38,574 nucleotides of DNA from Synechococcales cyanobacterium PMM_0083 (lineage in GTDB: Bacteria > Cyanobacteriota > Cyanobacteriia > Leptolyngbyales > Leptolyngbyaceae). The stretch covers positions 1 to 38,574 of the forward strand of contig CASBQE010000351.1 in NCBI GenBank assembly GCA_949127665.1. The letters run 5' to 3'. Positions 23,826 through 33,038 of the stretch are shown here, one piece after another; position 1 is the stretch's first letter; each line of letters starts with the position of its first letter. Below the pieces are notes generated by a model. That model was not told where the DNA came from. It did not search any database and worked only from the letters and a program-made list of their open reading frames with translations. The position numbers and the translations under genes were made by a program.

Positions 23826-25481
23826 GTGCCAAAGTGGTTGTTGCCAACTTTAAGTGAAGTGATAGCGCTGAATGATCCAACCTGGACTATTGGCATGTCA
23901 GATTCAGCAAGTGATGTCAAGCCTGAAGCATCTCAGCGGTCAGGTAGCCGTGTCGCTTTACAGCAGCTTAGGGCAGAAGGGGAATGGTATGCGGCGATCG
24001 CGGCGCTCAACATTCTTCTACAGCAGCATCTTACTGTTCCCAAGACTCCCGCCTACGCAGCCGCCCAAACCGTTGCCCAAACGTTAAATGGCAATGACGA
24101 TCAGGCAATTTCTGGCATGATCTTATCGGGTCCTACTCCTGTTTTCAATCATCCTCAAATTGTCAAGCAGTTTGCAACACGAACTCTGGCAGCCACATCC
24201 CTACATTCGCCTCACTGGATGCCGTTTCAGTTGCTTCCAGCAGAAGCGGGGACCTGTGCTAGTGACCATCCGCTGCCCGTGTTGCCGTTACTACCCGGCG
24301 ATCCCCTGGCGGCAGAACCGTTTTGTCTGGTGATGACTCCCTGGTTCAGTTTAGTTATGGTCTTGGGCGAAACTTTGACCCAAGAACCAGCCTTTTTGTT
24401 TTCGTTTGTGCCAGAAGTCGTGCAGCAAGCTTGGGAGGCAATTCGCCCTCGGATTTTGTTGATGACTTCTCACCAGGTCGATCGCCTGGATGAATTAGTG
24501 CATCAGTTTTCGCCCGTTTCGCCAGACTATAAAACGGTGATGCAGTTTAGCCGCTTGATGTTGGAATTGTTCGACTTGTTGGAAGATGATCAGCCAGAAG
24601 TAAGTTCTCAAATAGAGGAGTTTAATGGCTCAAATGAGGGTCAAAAAGGAAAAATTGCTCAGAATTCTGCTCGGTCAAAAGCGTTTGGCAATCAAACGAT
24701 CCCAGTGCAAGCAGAACTAGATGAGAAATATTTGGATGTGGAATTGGTGCAGGCGATCGCCCATGAAGTTCGCACCCCGTTGACCACCATTCGCACCTTA
24801 ACGCGATCGCTGCTCAAGCGCCTCGATTTAGCGCCTGATGTGCTGAAGCGGCTGGGCATTATCGATCGCGAATGCAGCGAACAGATTGATCGCTTTGGGC
24901 TGATCTTTCGCGCGATGGAACTGGAAACGACCGCCACCCATTCGCCCCAAATGTCTTTGATTCGTACCTCTGTCGTGGATGTGTTTCAACAGAGCATTCC
25001 TCGCTGGCAGCAGCAAGCCAGCCAACGCCAGATGACCCTAGACATCGTTGTACCGGAAGCAATGCCAGCCGTTGTCAGCGACCCAACCATGCTAGAACAG
25101 GTACTCACTAGCCTAATCGAGCGCTTCACCCGCAATTTGCCTGCGGGTAGCCACATTCAAGTAGACGTAACCTTGGCGGGAGATCAGCTTAAACTCCAGT
25201 TGCAATCCCTGTTAGACACCGCCAGCCAAAGTAGCTGTAAGGGATTATTTGGCACTTCTCTGCCCAAGCCTTCGCCCAAGTCAATCGGTCGGATGCTGAT
25301 GTTTCAACCAGAGACAGGCAGCCTTAGCCTCACCTTAGCAGTGACGAAAAGTTTGTTTCAGGCGATCGGCGGCAAACTAACGGTCAAACAACGTCCTAAA
25401 GCCGGAGAAATTATGACGGTTTACCTGCCTCTAGAAATGGAGCGATCGCCGTTGGAAAGTAGTAAAGTTATCACAGTTTAA
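23826..25481 (+). CDS. Histidine kinase with conserved H-box and degraded ATP-binding domain
   Basis: 551 residues from GTG 23826, preceded by GAGGGATAAGG. The N-terminal half (about 40-270) is a soluble input region with no membrane helix and no recognised sensor fold (LQQLRAEGEWYAAIAALNILL, PFCLVMTPWFSLVMVLG). A low-complexity linker leads to the dimerisation domain with His313 in QAIAHEVRTPLTTIRTL. The catalytic part lacks key motifs: the N-box position reads LEQVLTSLIERFTRNL with no Asn-Ala, and no DxGxG is seen, only a late LSLTLAVTKSLFQAIGGKLTV (G2-like). It may be phosphorylated by a partner, act as a scaffold, or be inactive. No response regulator is adjacent. Confidence 0.8.
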   Translation: MPKWLLPTLSEVIALNDPTWTIGMSDSASDVKPEASQRSGSRVALQQLRAEGEWYAAIAALNILLQQHLTVPKTPAYAAAQTVAQTLNGNDDQAISGMILSGPTPVFNHPQIVKQFATRTLAATSLHSPHWMPFQLLPAEAGTCASDHPLPVLPLLPGDPLAAEPFCLVMTPWFSLVMVLGETLTQEPAFLFSFVPEVVQQAWEAIRPRILLMTSHQVDRLDELVHQFSPVSPDYKTVMQFSRLMLELFDLLEDDQPEVSSQIEEFNGSNEGQKGKIAQNSARSKAFGNQTIPVQAELDEKYLDVELVQAIAHEVRTPLTTIRTLTRSLLKRLDLAPDVLKRLGIIDRECSEQIDRFGLIFRAMELETTATHSPQMSLIRTSVVDVFQQSIPRWQQQASQRQMTLDIVVPEAMPAVVSDPTMLEQVLTSLIERFTRNLPAGSHIQVDVTLAGDQLKLQLQSLLDTASQSSCKGLFGTSLPKPSPKSIGRMLMFQPETGSLSLTLAVTKSLFQAIGGKLTVKQRPKAGEIMTVYLPLEMERSPLESSKVITV

Positions 25482-25635
25482 CCCCACGGGCGACCTTCTT
25501 CAACTATCTGCAAAGACTGCCCTCACCCTAGCCTATTGGGAGAGAGAACCGGAAATGCCTGAAAGCCATACATCAGCTTGATTTTAAAGCGCAATGGTGA
25601 GCGCAGTAGTGACATATCCTTTGCATCGATCCCGC

Positions 25636-27489
25636 TCAATTTCCCTTGACCGTCGGAGCAGGTGAGGGCGCTATTTGCGTTGTTTCAGCAAGGCTCCATT
25701 GTTGAATGAAGGTTTGCGCTGGGTTATGCAATGGGCGACCATCGCCAATTTTATTGGCAAGCTGAATTGCCTCGGCGTACTGTTTTGCGATCGCCAATTT
25801 CTGAGCTTGATTTAATACTGCCTGATCTTCAAGATCTAAAAGGCGCTGTTTCCAATCAAAGACGGCGGCTTGGGCGGTGGGTCGTAGCGGTCTTCCCAGG
25901 GGAACTTGACTCGCGTAAGCGATCGCGGTGCTAAATGCCTCAGGAGTTCCGACAGCCGCAAATTTTTCAGCCGCAATAATAGCAGCGCGATCGCTAATGT
26001 GTTGCTGATCCTGTTGCCAGACAGAAATCAAAGTCTGAGCATAAAGCCGATGGGGGCGAGTGGGCACAATTCCTTGTGCCATTTGAATGGCAAGCGGTAG
26101 CAGGGGGAGGGTGCGCGCATCCGCCACGAATTTTGCAAGGCGCAGTTGGGTTAAATCTTGCAGTCGATCTTCTAAGGGCGAAATTTTGGTCTGGACGGTC
26201 GTGTACAGCGGGTGGCTGGGCTGAATCTGGCGCAAGGCAGATAGGGTGGTAATTAGCTGCCAAAAGTTTTCTTCCGTTGGCATAGCGGCAGGCATTTGCC
26301 GATTTAACTGGGTTGCCTGATCTAATCCAATCAGGTCTTGCAAGTCAGCAGATAAAGATTGGACGGGAAGCCATTTTGCCTGGGCGATCGCGCCTGCCAA
26401 GTTTCCCTGCTGCAATTGCTGAGTCGCACTATCAGCCAGCGCCTTACTCCAGTGAATTACATCGTTTTCGGCACTTGCACGAGCGTAGGTTTTGGCAGGT
26501 AACTGCTCCAACTCAGCGATCGCGGGTCCCAGTTTTCCCGCAGCTCTAGATACATCCGCTCCTACCTCTGCCCGAATTGTTTGAAGCTGATTATCAGATA
26601 AACGCTCTGTGATGATTCGCTCTTGCATCCGAATGAATTGCTGCTGCCAATACTCATCCTGTTGGTTCGCAAACGGGAGCAGCAACGCTTCAGCTTTTTG
26701 CCAATCGCGTTTCTTTAAGGCACCTTCAATAGAATCCTCTAGCCCTTTCCCTTTGATTTGGCTTTTTCGCCACCGCGTCTCCATCTGTTGAGCATCTTTA
26801 TAAAATGGGCTATTTCCAGGAACTTTGCTGACCAGATAAATCGCCTGCTTTAAATTATTTTGTCCGGCTTTTTGGCTGGCGATCGCCAGCACATTTTTAG
26901 ACCAATCGCGCATCACCCGCTTGGCAGGTTTTTCTAAAGTGTGGTTATCTTGCCAAGGTTCAATCAGTTTTAACCCCGCTACCAGCGCACTAGCGTTGCC
27001 CGATCGCGCTGCTTGTTCTGCACAAAATAACCGCTCCGCATCGGATGAAAAAAACCATAGCTGCTGACAATTAGGATTCGGTGGCACATCCGTTAGCCAA
27101 GAGATTGCTGCAACACCCGTGCCCCCACAAAATGCCACCAGACCCAACCACACCAAAGGCGTTCCTAAGGCTTTAGCTCCTTGCTTCAGCTTTGAGGTCA
27201 CTTGAGCAAATAATTCAGCCGTTGTCTGCCCCTGCGTTTTTGCTTCCACAGATGAGTCAGTGATGTCAGTTTCTTGACCCAAATCTTTAGGGACAGTATC
27301 GAGCAAACCATTCACTTTGGAATTGCTTAAAGTGGTATCGGATTGAGCCGATTGACTGGCTATTTCTGATAGCTCCGAACCTGCGATCTCGCCTTCTAAG
27401 TCAACCGACTGGATTAAAGGATGGGTTTCAGATGCAGCTTGATGCCCTGCCACTTGGGGACGAAATCGGTCAATTGCCTTGTGTGCCAT
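25636..27489 (-). CDS. Membrane protein with helical (TPR-like) repeats
   Basis: 617 residues. An N-terminal acidic/polar region of about 105 residues precedes one membrane helix (TPLVWLGLVAFCGGTGVAAISWL, about 110-132). The remainder is all-helical, with a repeated pattern AI..A..V....P....AQ...I..W: AIYLVSKVPGNSPFYKDAQQ, AIQMAQGIVPTRPHRLYAQT, AIAYASQVPLGRPLRPTAQA, AIQLANKIGDGRPLHNPAQT. This is a TPR/Sel1-like superhelix of a cyanobacterium-specific kind. The N-terminus is likely cytosolic and the repeats outside. No enzymatic motif is seen. It ends with a Pro/Thr tail. Function unknown; a scaffold for envelope protein complexes is the likeliest guess. Confidence 0.7.
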   Translation of the reverse strand: MAHKAIDRFRPQVAGHQAASETHPLIQSVDLEGEIAGSELSEIASQSAQSDTTLSNSKVNGLLDTVPKDLGQETDITDSSVEAKTQGQTTAELFAQVTSKLKQGAKALGTPLVWLGLVAFCGGTGVAAISWLTDVPPNPNCQQLWFFSSDAERLFCAEQAARSGNASALVAGLKLIEPWQDNHTLEKPAKRVMRDWSKNVLAIASQKAGQNNLKQAIYLVSKVPGNSPFYKDAQQMETRWRKSQIKGKGLEDSIEGALKKRDWQKAEALLLPFANQQDEYWQQQFIRMQERIITERLSDNQLQTIRAEVGADVSRAAGKLGPAIAELEQLPAKTYARASAENDVIHWSKALADSATQQLQQGNLAGAIAQAKWLPVQSLSADLQDLIGLDQATQLNRQMPAAMPTEENFWQLITTLSALRQIQPSHPLYTTVQTKISPLEDRLQDLTQLRLAKFVADARTLPLLPLAIQMAQGIVPTRPHRLYAQTLISVWQQDQQHISDRAAIIAAEKFAAVGTPEAFSTAIAYASQVPLGRPLRPTAQAAVFDWKQRLLDLEDQAVLNQAQKLAIAKQYAEAIQLANKIGDGRPLHNPAQTFIQQWSLAETTQIAPSPAPTVKGN

Positions 27490-27693
27490 GACTTCAGCGC
27501 TTCTGTGTCAACAATTCGGTGCCGACTGCTGTGAACAGCCTAGCTGAGATGGGGTGATTACCGTGTCTGTTGACTCATCCGCACGTCAGCTTGCCGCTAT
27601 TGTATAAGCTGTAACTCAGTTTAGATCGCAACTGATGGAATCTTTCGCGATCGCTATAGCCTTGATTAGTCAAAGCGATGTGCTAACAGCAGA

Positions 27694-28146
27694 TTAGCTG
27701 TTGGCAGGTTCGGGATTGCGATAGCCAAAGAAATCAATGTGATAGTCCGTGATTCGCACGCCTGTTTGCTCTTCAATCTGCTTGAGGATATCGGCTGGCA
27801 AAACGATGTGAACATCCAAAATCTGGTTGGTATCTAAACAGTTCACATGACTATGAGAATCACTAATATTGCCGTAAAGTCTGCCATCGGATCGCTCAAT
27901 GCATTCAATAATGTTTTGGCTAGAAAGCGCTTCTAAGTTTTGATAAACTGATGTGTGCCCAATTTCTTTACCTTGCAGATTCAGGCGATCGTAAATTTCT
28001 CTGGCAGACATATGCTCTTGAGCTTGCCACAGCAGTTCTAAAATGAAACGACGCTGACGACTCAGGCGCATCCCCAAGTTTTGGCAACGATCTAGGGCAT
28101 CATCGAGCGATCGAATTGGTTTTTGATTAATGGTGTTGCTTTGCAT
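27694..28146 (-). CDS. Fur-family regulator, FurC/PerR-like
   Basis: 150 residues from ATG 28146 (MQSNTINQKPIRSLDDALDRC). The track starts 29 codons upstream, but that Met lies on or beside the predicted transcription start and the shorter form fits the family length. The winged-helix DNA-binding part (GMRLSRQRRFILELLWQAQEHMSAREIYDRL, GHTSVYQNLEALS) is intact, followed by the dimerisation half (RLYGNISDSHSHVNCLDTNQILDVHI). The CxxC pairs of the structural zinc site are absent; only single Cys residues remain. The regulatory metal site (HSHVNC region) appears present. This resembles cyanobacterial FurC/PerR, the peroxide-responsive member, from memory. It is divergent from a thioredoxin-fold gene. 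Confidence 0.83.
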   Translation of the reverse strand: MQSNTINQKPIRSLDDALDRCQNLGMRLSRQRRFILELLWQAQEHMSAREIYDRLNLQGKEIGHTSVYQNLEALSSQNIIECIERSDGRLYGNISDSHSHVNCLDTNQILDVHIVLPADILKQIEEQTGVRITDYHIDFFGYRNPEPANS

Positions 28147-28240
28147 ATCTAACCGCGCTTTTTCCAACCAGGCTTTTTGATGCGATGCGGCTATAGCTAG
28201 ATACAATCTGTCTTGGGTGCCTCTACACATCATGCTTCCA

Positions 28241-28268
28241 AGTATAGTTCTAGTATAGCTAAAGTAAA
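28241..28268 (-). promoter_or_regulatory. Probable fur-like gene promoter with duplicated -10
   Basis: On the minus strand TTTACT and TATACT are spaced 16 bases apart, with a second TATACT 11 bases further upstream. The repeated ATAGTTCTAGTATAG-type motif is near-palindromic and could be an autoregulatory site. Transcription would begin near 28234, making the upstream Met of the track leaderless. Confidence 0.5.
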
Positions 28269-28361
28269 CTCGCTACAACTTTGGTTTAAGGCTGAGAACT
28301 AAGCCATCAGCCTTTATGGTTCGCGGGTGTCTTCATTGCCTCACAATAAGAAAGATAAAAC

Positions 28362-28967
28362 ATGAGTTTGAATGGTATGTGCTTCTCTGGTTCTGTCTTC
28401 TCTCGGCTGCGATCGCTGCTTCCTTGGCGTAAACTATGCCTGTTGGCAATCAGCCTGCTGATTTTGTTGAATGGGATGAATATGCCAGCGGCGATCGCGG
28501 GGTTAAACGACGATCGCTATGAAGGCGACATTTTCACACTCTACGCAGGAAACGGCTCTCTCGTGCCGCCCAAAGTCACCCTAGAGCAAGCCTTCGAGCG
28601 AAAACGCCCCACAATATTAATTTTTTATGTAGACGACAATAGCGATAGCAAAAAATATTCCACGGTTGTCTCCCAACTGCAAGCATTTTATGGTCGCGCC
28701 GCAGATTTGATTGCGCTGCGTGTAGATGCGATTCCACCCAAAAAAACCTATGCAAAAACAGAGGCAGGCTATTACTACGGCGGAGTTGTGCCCCAAACCG
28801 TTCTATTTGACGAAACCGGCAAAGTTGTTCTCAATCAAAAAGGTAGCGTTCCCTATGAACAATTAGACGACGTATTGCGGAAAGTGTTTAAGTTAGTGCC
28901 CCGATCCGAATCAAGGGAGCTAAAACGTCAGCCTATCAACGAATTCAACACCGAACTGATTCGCTAA
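28362..28967 (+). CDS. Thioredoxin-fold lumenal protein, photosystem I accumulation factor-like
   Basis: 201 residues. A long N-terminal region ends in a signal helix (LCLLAISLLILLNGMNMPAAIAG, cleavage likely after AIA). The mature part has a thioredoxin-like order: PTILIFYVDDNSDSKKYSTVVSQLQAFYG, LIALRVDAIP, YYYGGVVPQTVLFDETGKVV (cis-Pro equivalent VVPQ). The WCxxC active site is absent, replaced by YVDDNSDSKK, so it is not a redox enzyme. Cyanobacterial proteins of this kind are annotated as thylakoid membrane photosystem I accumulation factors (recalled, not searched). It is divergent from the FurC-like regulator with about 215 bases between starts, which may link it to peroxide or light stress. 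Confidence 0.75.
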   Translation: MSLNGMCFSGSVFSRLRSLLPWRKLCLLAISLLILLNGMNMPAAIAGLNDDRYEGDIFTLYAGNGSLVPPKVTLEQAFERKRPTILIFYVDDNSDSKKYSTVVSQLQAFYGRAADLIALRVDAIPPKKTYAKTEAGYYYGGVVPQTVLFDETGKVVLNQKGSVPYEQLDDVLRKVFKLVPRSESRELKRQPINEFNTELIR

Positions 28968-29172
28968 CTTGCATCGGCGTAGAGTTTATGTTACGGCTCC
29001 ACTCAGAGGATGGCTGAGAAACACCAGGATTGTTATGGTAGTGGCAAACCTAGGCAAAGCATTGCTGCATGAACTTGAGTGAAGCATCTCGCACAATCCT
29101 AAATCCCCAGCCCCTAGCGGGAAGCAAGCTTGTGTCTTGCAGCTAATTAGGATGTAAGACATCCCCGAAGTT

Positions 29173-30468
29173 CTAAACTTCTGCCTCTGCCCTCTTAATC
29201 TCCAACGCCTCAATCACCAACTGCACCAGCTTTTCAGCCGCGCCGGGTTGTCCACGAACTGCCCGGAGTTCACTCCGCATTTTTTGCAATGTTTCAGGAT
29301 GCTCTAAGTAGTCCGCCACTTTTGCAGCAACCTCTTGAGGCTGAAACTCGCCATACCATTCTGGGACGATTTCTCGCTTTGCCCAGATGTTGGGCCATGC
29401 CCTCAACTTGGGGCGAAGCGAGACAAGCCAAGTGGTTACAGTCGCTATGCTGGTGCCGATCGCCGGGAGATTCACCAATAATCCAGGCAATCCATCCCAG
29501 GCTCGCATAATGTCGAGTTGGTGCATTGGCATCAGCACTAGCATTGGAATTGCCAAGGCACCCAATTCAGCCGTGTTTGCCCCAATCGTGGTGATGCAAA
29601 TGTCACAGCGGGATAGCACATCATAGGCTGGAAACTGTTTCCATAAGGTAACTTGAGTTCCAGAGGAAGTTTTTAGAAAGGGCAGTTGATCGGCTCCATC
29701 GGGAATCACTAGAGTCGCAGATGCCCAGCCAAATTTCTGAATTATTGGGTTTTGGGCTGGATCGGCATAGTTCGCCAGGGTTTGTAGATCTAAGGAGGGT
29801 GCAATGGGAATCCCAAATTGGGCGGTGGGATAGCTTTGATGGAGGTGGTCAGCGATCGCCAGCGTCAACGGCACTCCCAAAGTTAGCTTCATCGGTTTGG
29901 AACCGGGAAGCAGTCCAATTAGAAGTGGGTTGTTGAGTTCAGCTATTGGTTTGTTTTGATCATTAATGCTCTCAATCTTGCCTGCTTCTGCCATCAAGTC
30001 GCCCACAACGGTAAATTTATGGGCATATTTGGGGGCAACGCGATCGCACATTGTGGAATTCATCACGCCAAAGCGATCGATGAGGGAATGCCAGCGTGCC
30101 TCCCATTCCGCATAAACCACGGTGCGATAGCCCAATCGTTTGCCGATTACCACCGGAAAAAACTGATCACCGCCCAAAAATAGCACCACGCCTTTGGGTC
30201 GCCAATCCCAGTGATCCTGAGTTTTGCCCCGCAGCAAAAATGGAAAGAACTGAGCCGCTTCCTGGACGCGATCGATTTCAGTAAAGCGACGGGCGATCGC
30301 GCCTTCCTGTCCGCTGGCATTGGTGCAGGGCGATAACACAACCGAAATTCTGACTTGGCTGCGATCGTTTCCCAGTTGGCGGCGCAGTTCTCGCACTACA
30401 GGATGCACCCAGGTTGCCAACTCACCGGGACCATTCGATAAAATCAAAATATCAACGGGCTGATTCAC
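29173..30468 (-). CDS. LpxB-like glycosyltransferase-fold protein
   Basis: 431 residues. MNQPVDILILSNGPGELATWVHPVVRELRRQL is a Rossmann-type start with a GPGE motif, followed by LLIGLLPGSKPMKLTLGVPL and ICITTIGANTAELGALAIPMLVL, which match the nucleotide-sugar half of LpxB-like (GT19) and other GT-B enzymes. Cyanobacteria carry such LpxB-related proteins besides true lpxB, and they are conserved but uncharacterised. Predicted cytosolic or membrane-peripheral. It stands alone and is divergent from the GNAT gene with 71 bases between starts. Lipid A disaccharide synthesis cannot be claimed, as the LpxB catalytic Asp/Glu context was not confirmed by eye. Confidence 0.78.
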   Translation of the reverse strand: MNQPVDILILSNGPGELATWVHPVVRELRRQLGNDRSQVRISVVLSPCTNASGQEGAIARRFTEIDRVQEAAQFFPFLLRGKTQDHWDWRPKGVVLFLGGDQFFPVVIGKRLGYRTVVYAEWEARWHSLIDRFGVMNSTMCDRVAPKYAHKFTVVGDLMAEAGKIESINDQNKPIAELNNPLLIGLLPGSKPMKLTLGVPLTLAIADHLHQSYPTAQFGIPIAPSLDLQTLANYADPAQNPIIQKFGWASATLVIPDGADQLPFLKTSSGTQVTLWKQFPAYDVLSRCDICITTIGANTAELGALAIPMLVLMPMHQLDIMRAWDGLPGLLVNLPAIGTSIATVTTWLVSLRPKLRAWPNIWAKREIVPEWYGEFQPQEVAAKVADYLEHPETLQKMRSELRAVRGQPGAAEKLVQLVIEALEIKRAEAEV

Positions 30469-30539
30469 CAGTGCATAACCCTTTCACTCTGAGAGATAGA
30501 ATACAGTCACTTTAGCCTTAACAAAGAAGCATCCAGCAA

Positions 30540-31043
30540 ATGACCTCAAGCCAAGTAACAATCCGTGCGGCGATTCCAGGGGATGAAGCCGTGATTTTTA
30601 GCCTGATTCGGGCACTCGCAGAATACGAAAAGCTGACCGATCAAGTCACGGGCAGTGAAGCGTTGCTGCGATCGCATTTGTTTGGCGATCGCCCTTATGC
30701 TGAAGCCATTTTGGCAGAAATAGACGGTGCTGTCGTGGGGTTTGCTCTATTTTTCTACAGCTACTCCACTTTTCTAACTAAACCAGGCATTTATCTAGAG
30801 GATTTGTTTGTCTTACCAGAGTACCGCAGTCAAGGAATTGGCAAGGCGCTGCTGATTGATCTCGCTCAACGGGCGATCGCCCAAGATTGCGGACGGCTAG
30901 AATGGAGTGTGTTGGATTGGAACGAACCCGCCATTGGTTTCTATCGGCGAATGGGCGCAACCCTGCTTCCTGATTGGCGCATTTGTCGCGTCACCGGCGA
31001 TGCATTGGGGCAAATGGCATTAGGAAAAAGGAAAACTCTATGA
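30540..31043 (+). CDS. GNAT-family N-acetyltransferase
   Basis: 167 residues. The GNAT pattern is clear: [25 protein letters not shown] at the start, [35 protein letters not shown] (acetyl-CoA pyrophosphate loop RSQGIGK), and [24 protein letters not shown]. The closest group is the diamine/spermidine acetyltransferase-like set ([17 protein letters not shown]). Its TGA overlaps the gloB ATG as ATGA, so the two are translationally coupled. The acceptor is unproven; polyamine or amino acid are options. Confidence 0.92.
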   Translation: MTSSQVTIRAAIPGDEAVIFSLIRALAEYEKLTDQVTGSEALLRSHLFGDRPYAEAILAEIDGAVVGFALFFYSYSTFLTKPGIYLEDLFVLPEYRSQGIGKALLIDLAQRAIAQDCGRLEWSVLDWNEPAIGFYRRMGATLLPDWRICRVTGDALGQMALGKRKTL

Positions 31044-31813
31044 AGGTCTATCGAATTCCAGTTCTATCGGACAATTATGTGTTTTTGTTGCACGATGCCG
31101 AGGCAAATATTGCAGCCGTCGTTGATCCGGCGATCGCTGAGCCTGTTTTGCAAAAGCTGAGGGAACTGGGCGCGCGGCTAGTTGCGATTTTTAATACCCA
31201 TCATCATAGTGATCATGTGGGCGGCAATCCAAAACTGTTGCAGCACTTTCCCGATGCGATCGTCTACGGCGGCGCAGAAGATCGGGGCAGAATTCCGGGG
31301 CAGCAGGTATTTTTGCAAGACGGCGATCGCGTCTCATTTGCCAACCACACAGCAGAGGTCTTCTTTGTTCCTGGTCACACTCGCGCCCACATTGCCTACT
31401 ATTTCTCGCCTGTGGCTCCGGGTGAAATGGGCGATCTATTTTGTGGCGATACGTTGTTTTCCGGTGGCTGCGGCAGATTGTTTGAAGGCACCCCAACCCA
31501 AATGGTGGAATCCTTGGGCAAGCTCCGTAATCTGCCAGACAGCACCTATGTTTGGTGTGCCCACGAATATACGCTCAAAAACCTTCAGTTTAATTTGACG
31601 GTAGATCGTGACAATCAGGATTTGCAACAACGATTTGCGGAGGTGAAACAGATGCGCGATCGCCACGAAGCGACCATTCCTGCCAATCTGGGCATCGAAA
31701 AACGCACCAACCCCTTTCTCCGGTGGGATGCGCCCGAACTGCAAACTGCAACCCAATCCACGAATGCCATTCAAACCTTCGCTCGTCTACGCGGCATGAA
31801 AGACCACTTTTAA
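31040..31813 (+). CDS. gloB: Hydroxyacylglutathione hydrolase (glyoxalase II)
   Basis: 257 residues from ATG 31040 ([19 protein letters not shown]); the track frame starts inside the GNAT gene. Metallo-beta-lactamase fold with [10 protein letters not shown] (binuclear metal motif HxHxDH), [26 protein letters not shown] and the glyoxalase II C-terminal tract [13 protein letters not shown]. It hydrolyses S-lactoylglutathione to lactate and glutathione in methylglyoxal detoxification. Length is normal. Coupled with the upstream GNAT by an ATGA overlap. Confidence 0.95.
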   Translation: MKVYRIPVLSDNYVFLLHDAEANIAAVVDPAIAEPVLQKLRELGARLVAIFNTHHHSDHVGGNPKLLQHFPDAIVYGGAEDRGRIPGQQVFLQDGDRVSFANHTAEVFFVPGHTRAHIAYYFSPVAPGEMGDLFCGDTLFSGGCGRLFEGTPTQMVESLGKLRNLPDSTYVWCAHEYTLKNLQFNLTVDRDNQDLQQRFAEVKQMRDRHEATIPANLGIEKRTNPFLRWDAPELQTATQSTNAIQTFARLRGMKDHF

Positions 31814-31863
31814 GGCGGTAGGGATTGGAGAACAGATCTCTATAAAGGCGATCGCAATGTTTC

Positions 31864-32433
31864 TCAGTTTCTCGCATTTAAAACCTGAGATGCCGTCAGT
31901 GTGAGGGCAAATACAAAGGATAGGATTACCGCATCATCCTGATAAACCTGTTCCTCGTATAGACCATCCACCCACTGCAAAATTGTCACTTTCTGGGCGA
32001 TCGCATCCACAATCCAATACTCAGAAATCTGCCGTCCTGCATACTCGGTGCGTTTATAGCGATAATCGCGGGTTTCCTGTTTCGGGCTAACCACCTCAAC
32101 CACCAATAACGGCGGCGGCATATCCTGAGTAATCAGGCAATGAGTTGCCCCTTCTAATGCAGCCGCAGTTTCTTCTGATAGCACCATCAAGTCAGGTTCT
32201 CGTGCCGTTGCCCGTGCCCCACTGACTGCAATCTGCGCTCCCATTCTCAAACAGTAATAGGAAACCCCGCTTTGCAGAAAGATGGCAAACAGGAAGGAGG
32301 CAATCCGGTTGTTTAAGTCACTCTCCGTAGGCATGGCAATCAGTTCCCCGTTGACCAGTTCATAGCGGGTATCGCTGCCATCGTCATAGGTCAAGTATTC
32401 CTCGATCGTCATGGGTTTCGTGGTGACAGTCAT
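31864..32433 (-). CDS. Uma2/DUF820-family protein
   Basis: 189 residues. MTIEEYLTYDDGSDTRYELVNGELIAMP, AREPDLMVLSEE, PPPLLVVEVVSPKQETRDYRYKRTEYAG, and EYWIVDAIAQKVTILQW give the PD-(D/E)XK-like core: E of YELVNGEL, D of EPDLMV, and E...K of VEVVSP...YRYKR. Uma2 proteins are highly amplified in cyanobacteria and of unclear role, often in accessory islands. This marks the left edge of the toxin-antitoxin island. Convergent with gloB. Confidence 0.92.
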   Translation of the reverse strand: MTVTTKPMTIEEYLTYDDGSDTRYELVNGELIAMPTESDLNNRIASFLFAIFLQSGVSYYCLRMGAQIAVSGARATAREPDLMVLSEETAAALEGATHCLITQDMPPPLLVVEVVSPKQETRDYRYKRTEYAGRQISEYWIVDAIAQKVTILQWVDGLYEEQVYQDDAVILSFVFALTLTASQVLNARN

Positions 32434-32511
32434 GGCGTTTAGCGAGATGGGCTGTTTATTCTAGCTATTCCTATGATACTGGTTGAGTTGCCCAGCTAAG
32501 GGCGATCGCTA

Positions 32512-32617
32512 CTGCTGACCGCTGGGTTTCCGCTATTTCCTACTCCCGGTTTTCACGCCCTGCTGTTACCTAAATGGTGTGCGATTCTCCCACGGAGAGG
32601 CTTCGCCAACGCAAAGC
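32512..32617 (+). repeat. CHAT-TPR 5' cassette, copy A (degenerate)
   Basis: A decayed fragment of the signal-peptide segment: ctgctgaccgctgg...cggttttcac...gctgtta...gtgcgattctcccacggag...cttcgccaacgcaaagc. The same blocks occur in copies B, C and D in the same orientation. Frame is not kept. Confidence 0.75.
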
Positions 32618-32636
32618 GATCGCTCTGAGCATGAGG

Positions 32637-33038
32637 CTAATTCATCAAAATTGAATTCAGTTCAGAGTACCGAGAGAACATCCTATCGATGCTTGCAAGT
32701 TTGGCATTGGCGTTAATTGCCGTAGCGATGATCAAACGATCAAAGGGATCTCGATGGATAGGGGATAAGTTTACCGCTCGATAAGCAATCTCAGCCGTGA
32801 TCGGAAACAATGAAATCCCTGATGGCTCTAGCGCTTCCTGAAGCCAAAGATCGACTTCACAAGAAAGTTCTAAGCGCCCACGCTGATGCGCCATCGCTAC
32901 TTCAAAACAAGAAATGGGTGATATTCCTACTTGGTCAGCAGTTTCGATCGCATCCCGCCAATATGCGGGGAATCGCTCAAATTCCTGAGTCAGAAACCAA
33001 ACCCAAATATGGGTATCCAGGATAATTATTTGAGACAT
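32637..33038 (-). CDS. PIN-domain toxin (VapC-like)
   Basis: 133 residues from ATG 33038 (MSQIIILDTHIWVWFL); the track starts two codons upstream at a TTG. PIN acidic residues are seen in LDTHIWVW, ISCFEVAMA and HRDPFDRLIIATA, and near the end ASIDRMF, so all four are present. VapC toxins are RNases that cut tRNA or rRNA. The start overlaps the end of its antitoxin by 13 bases. No frameshift; the pair looks intact. Confidence 0.88.
   Translation of the reverse strand: MSQIIILDTHIWVWFLTQEFERFPAYWRDAIETADQVGISPISCFEVAMAHQRGRLELSCEVDLWLQEALEPSGISLFPITAEIAYRAVNLSPIHRDPFDRLIIATAINANAKLASIDRMFSRYSELNSILMN

Noticed and set aside
31191-31774. Minus-strand ORFs over gloB
   Set aside because: GloB is unmistakable on the plus strand; these are reverse-frame shadows.
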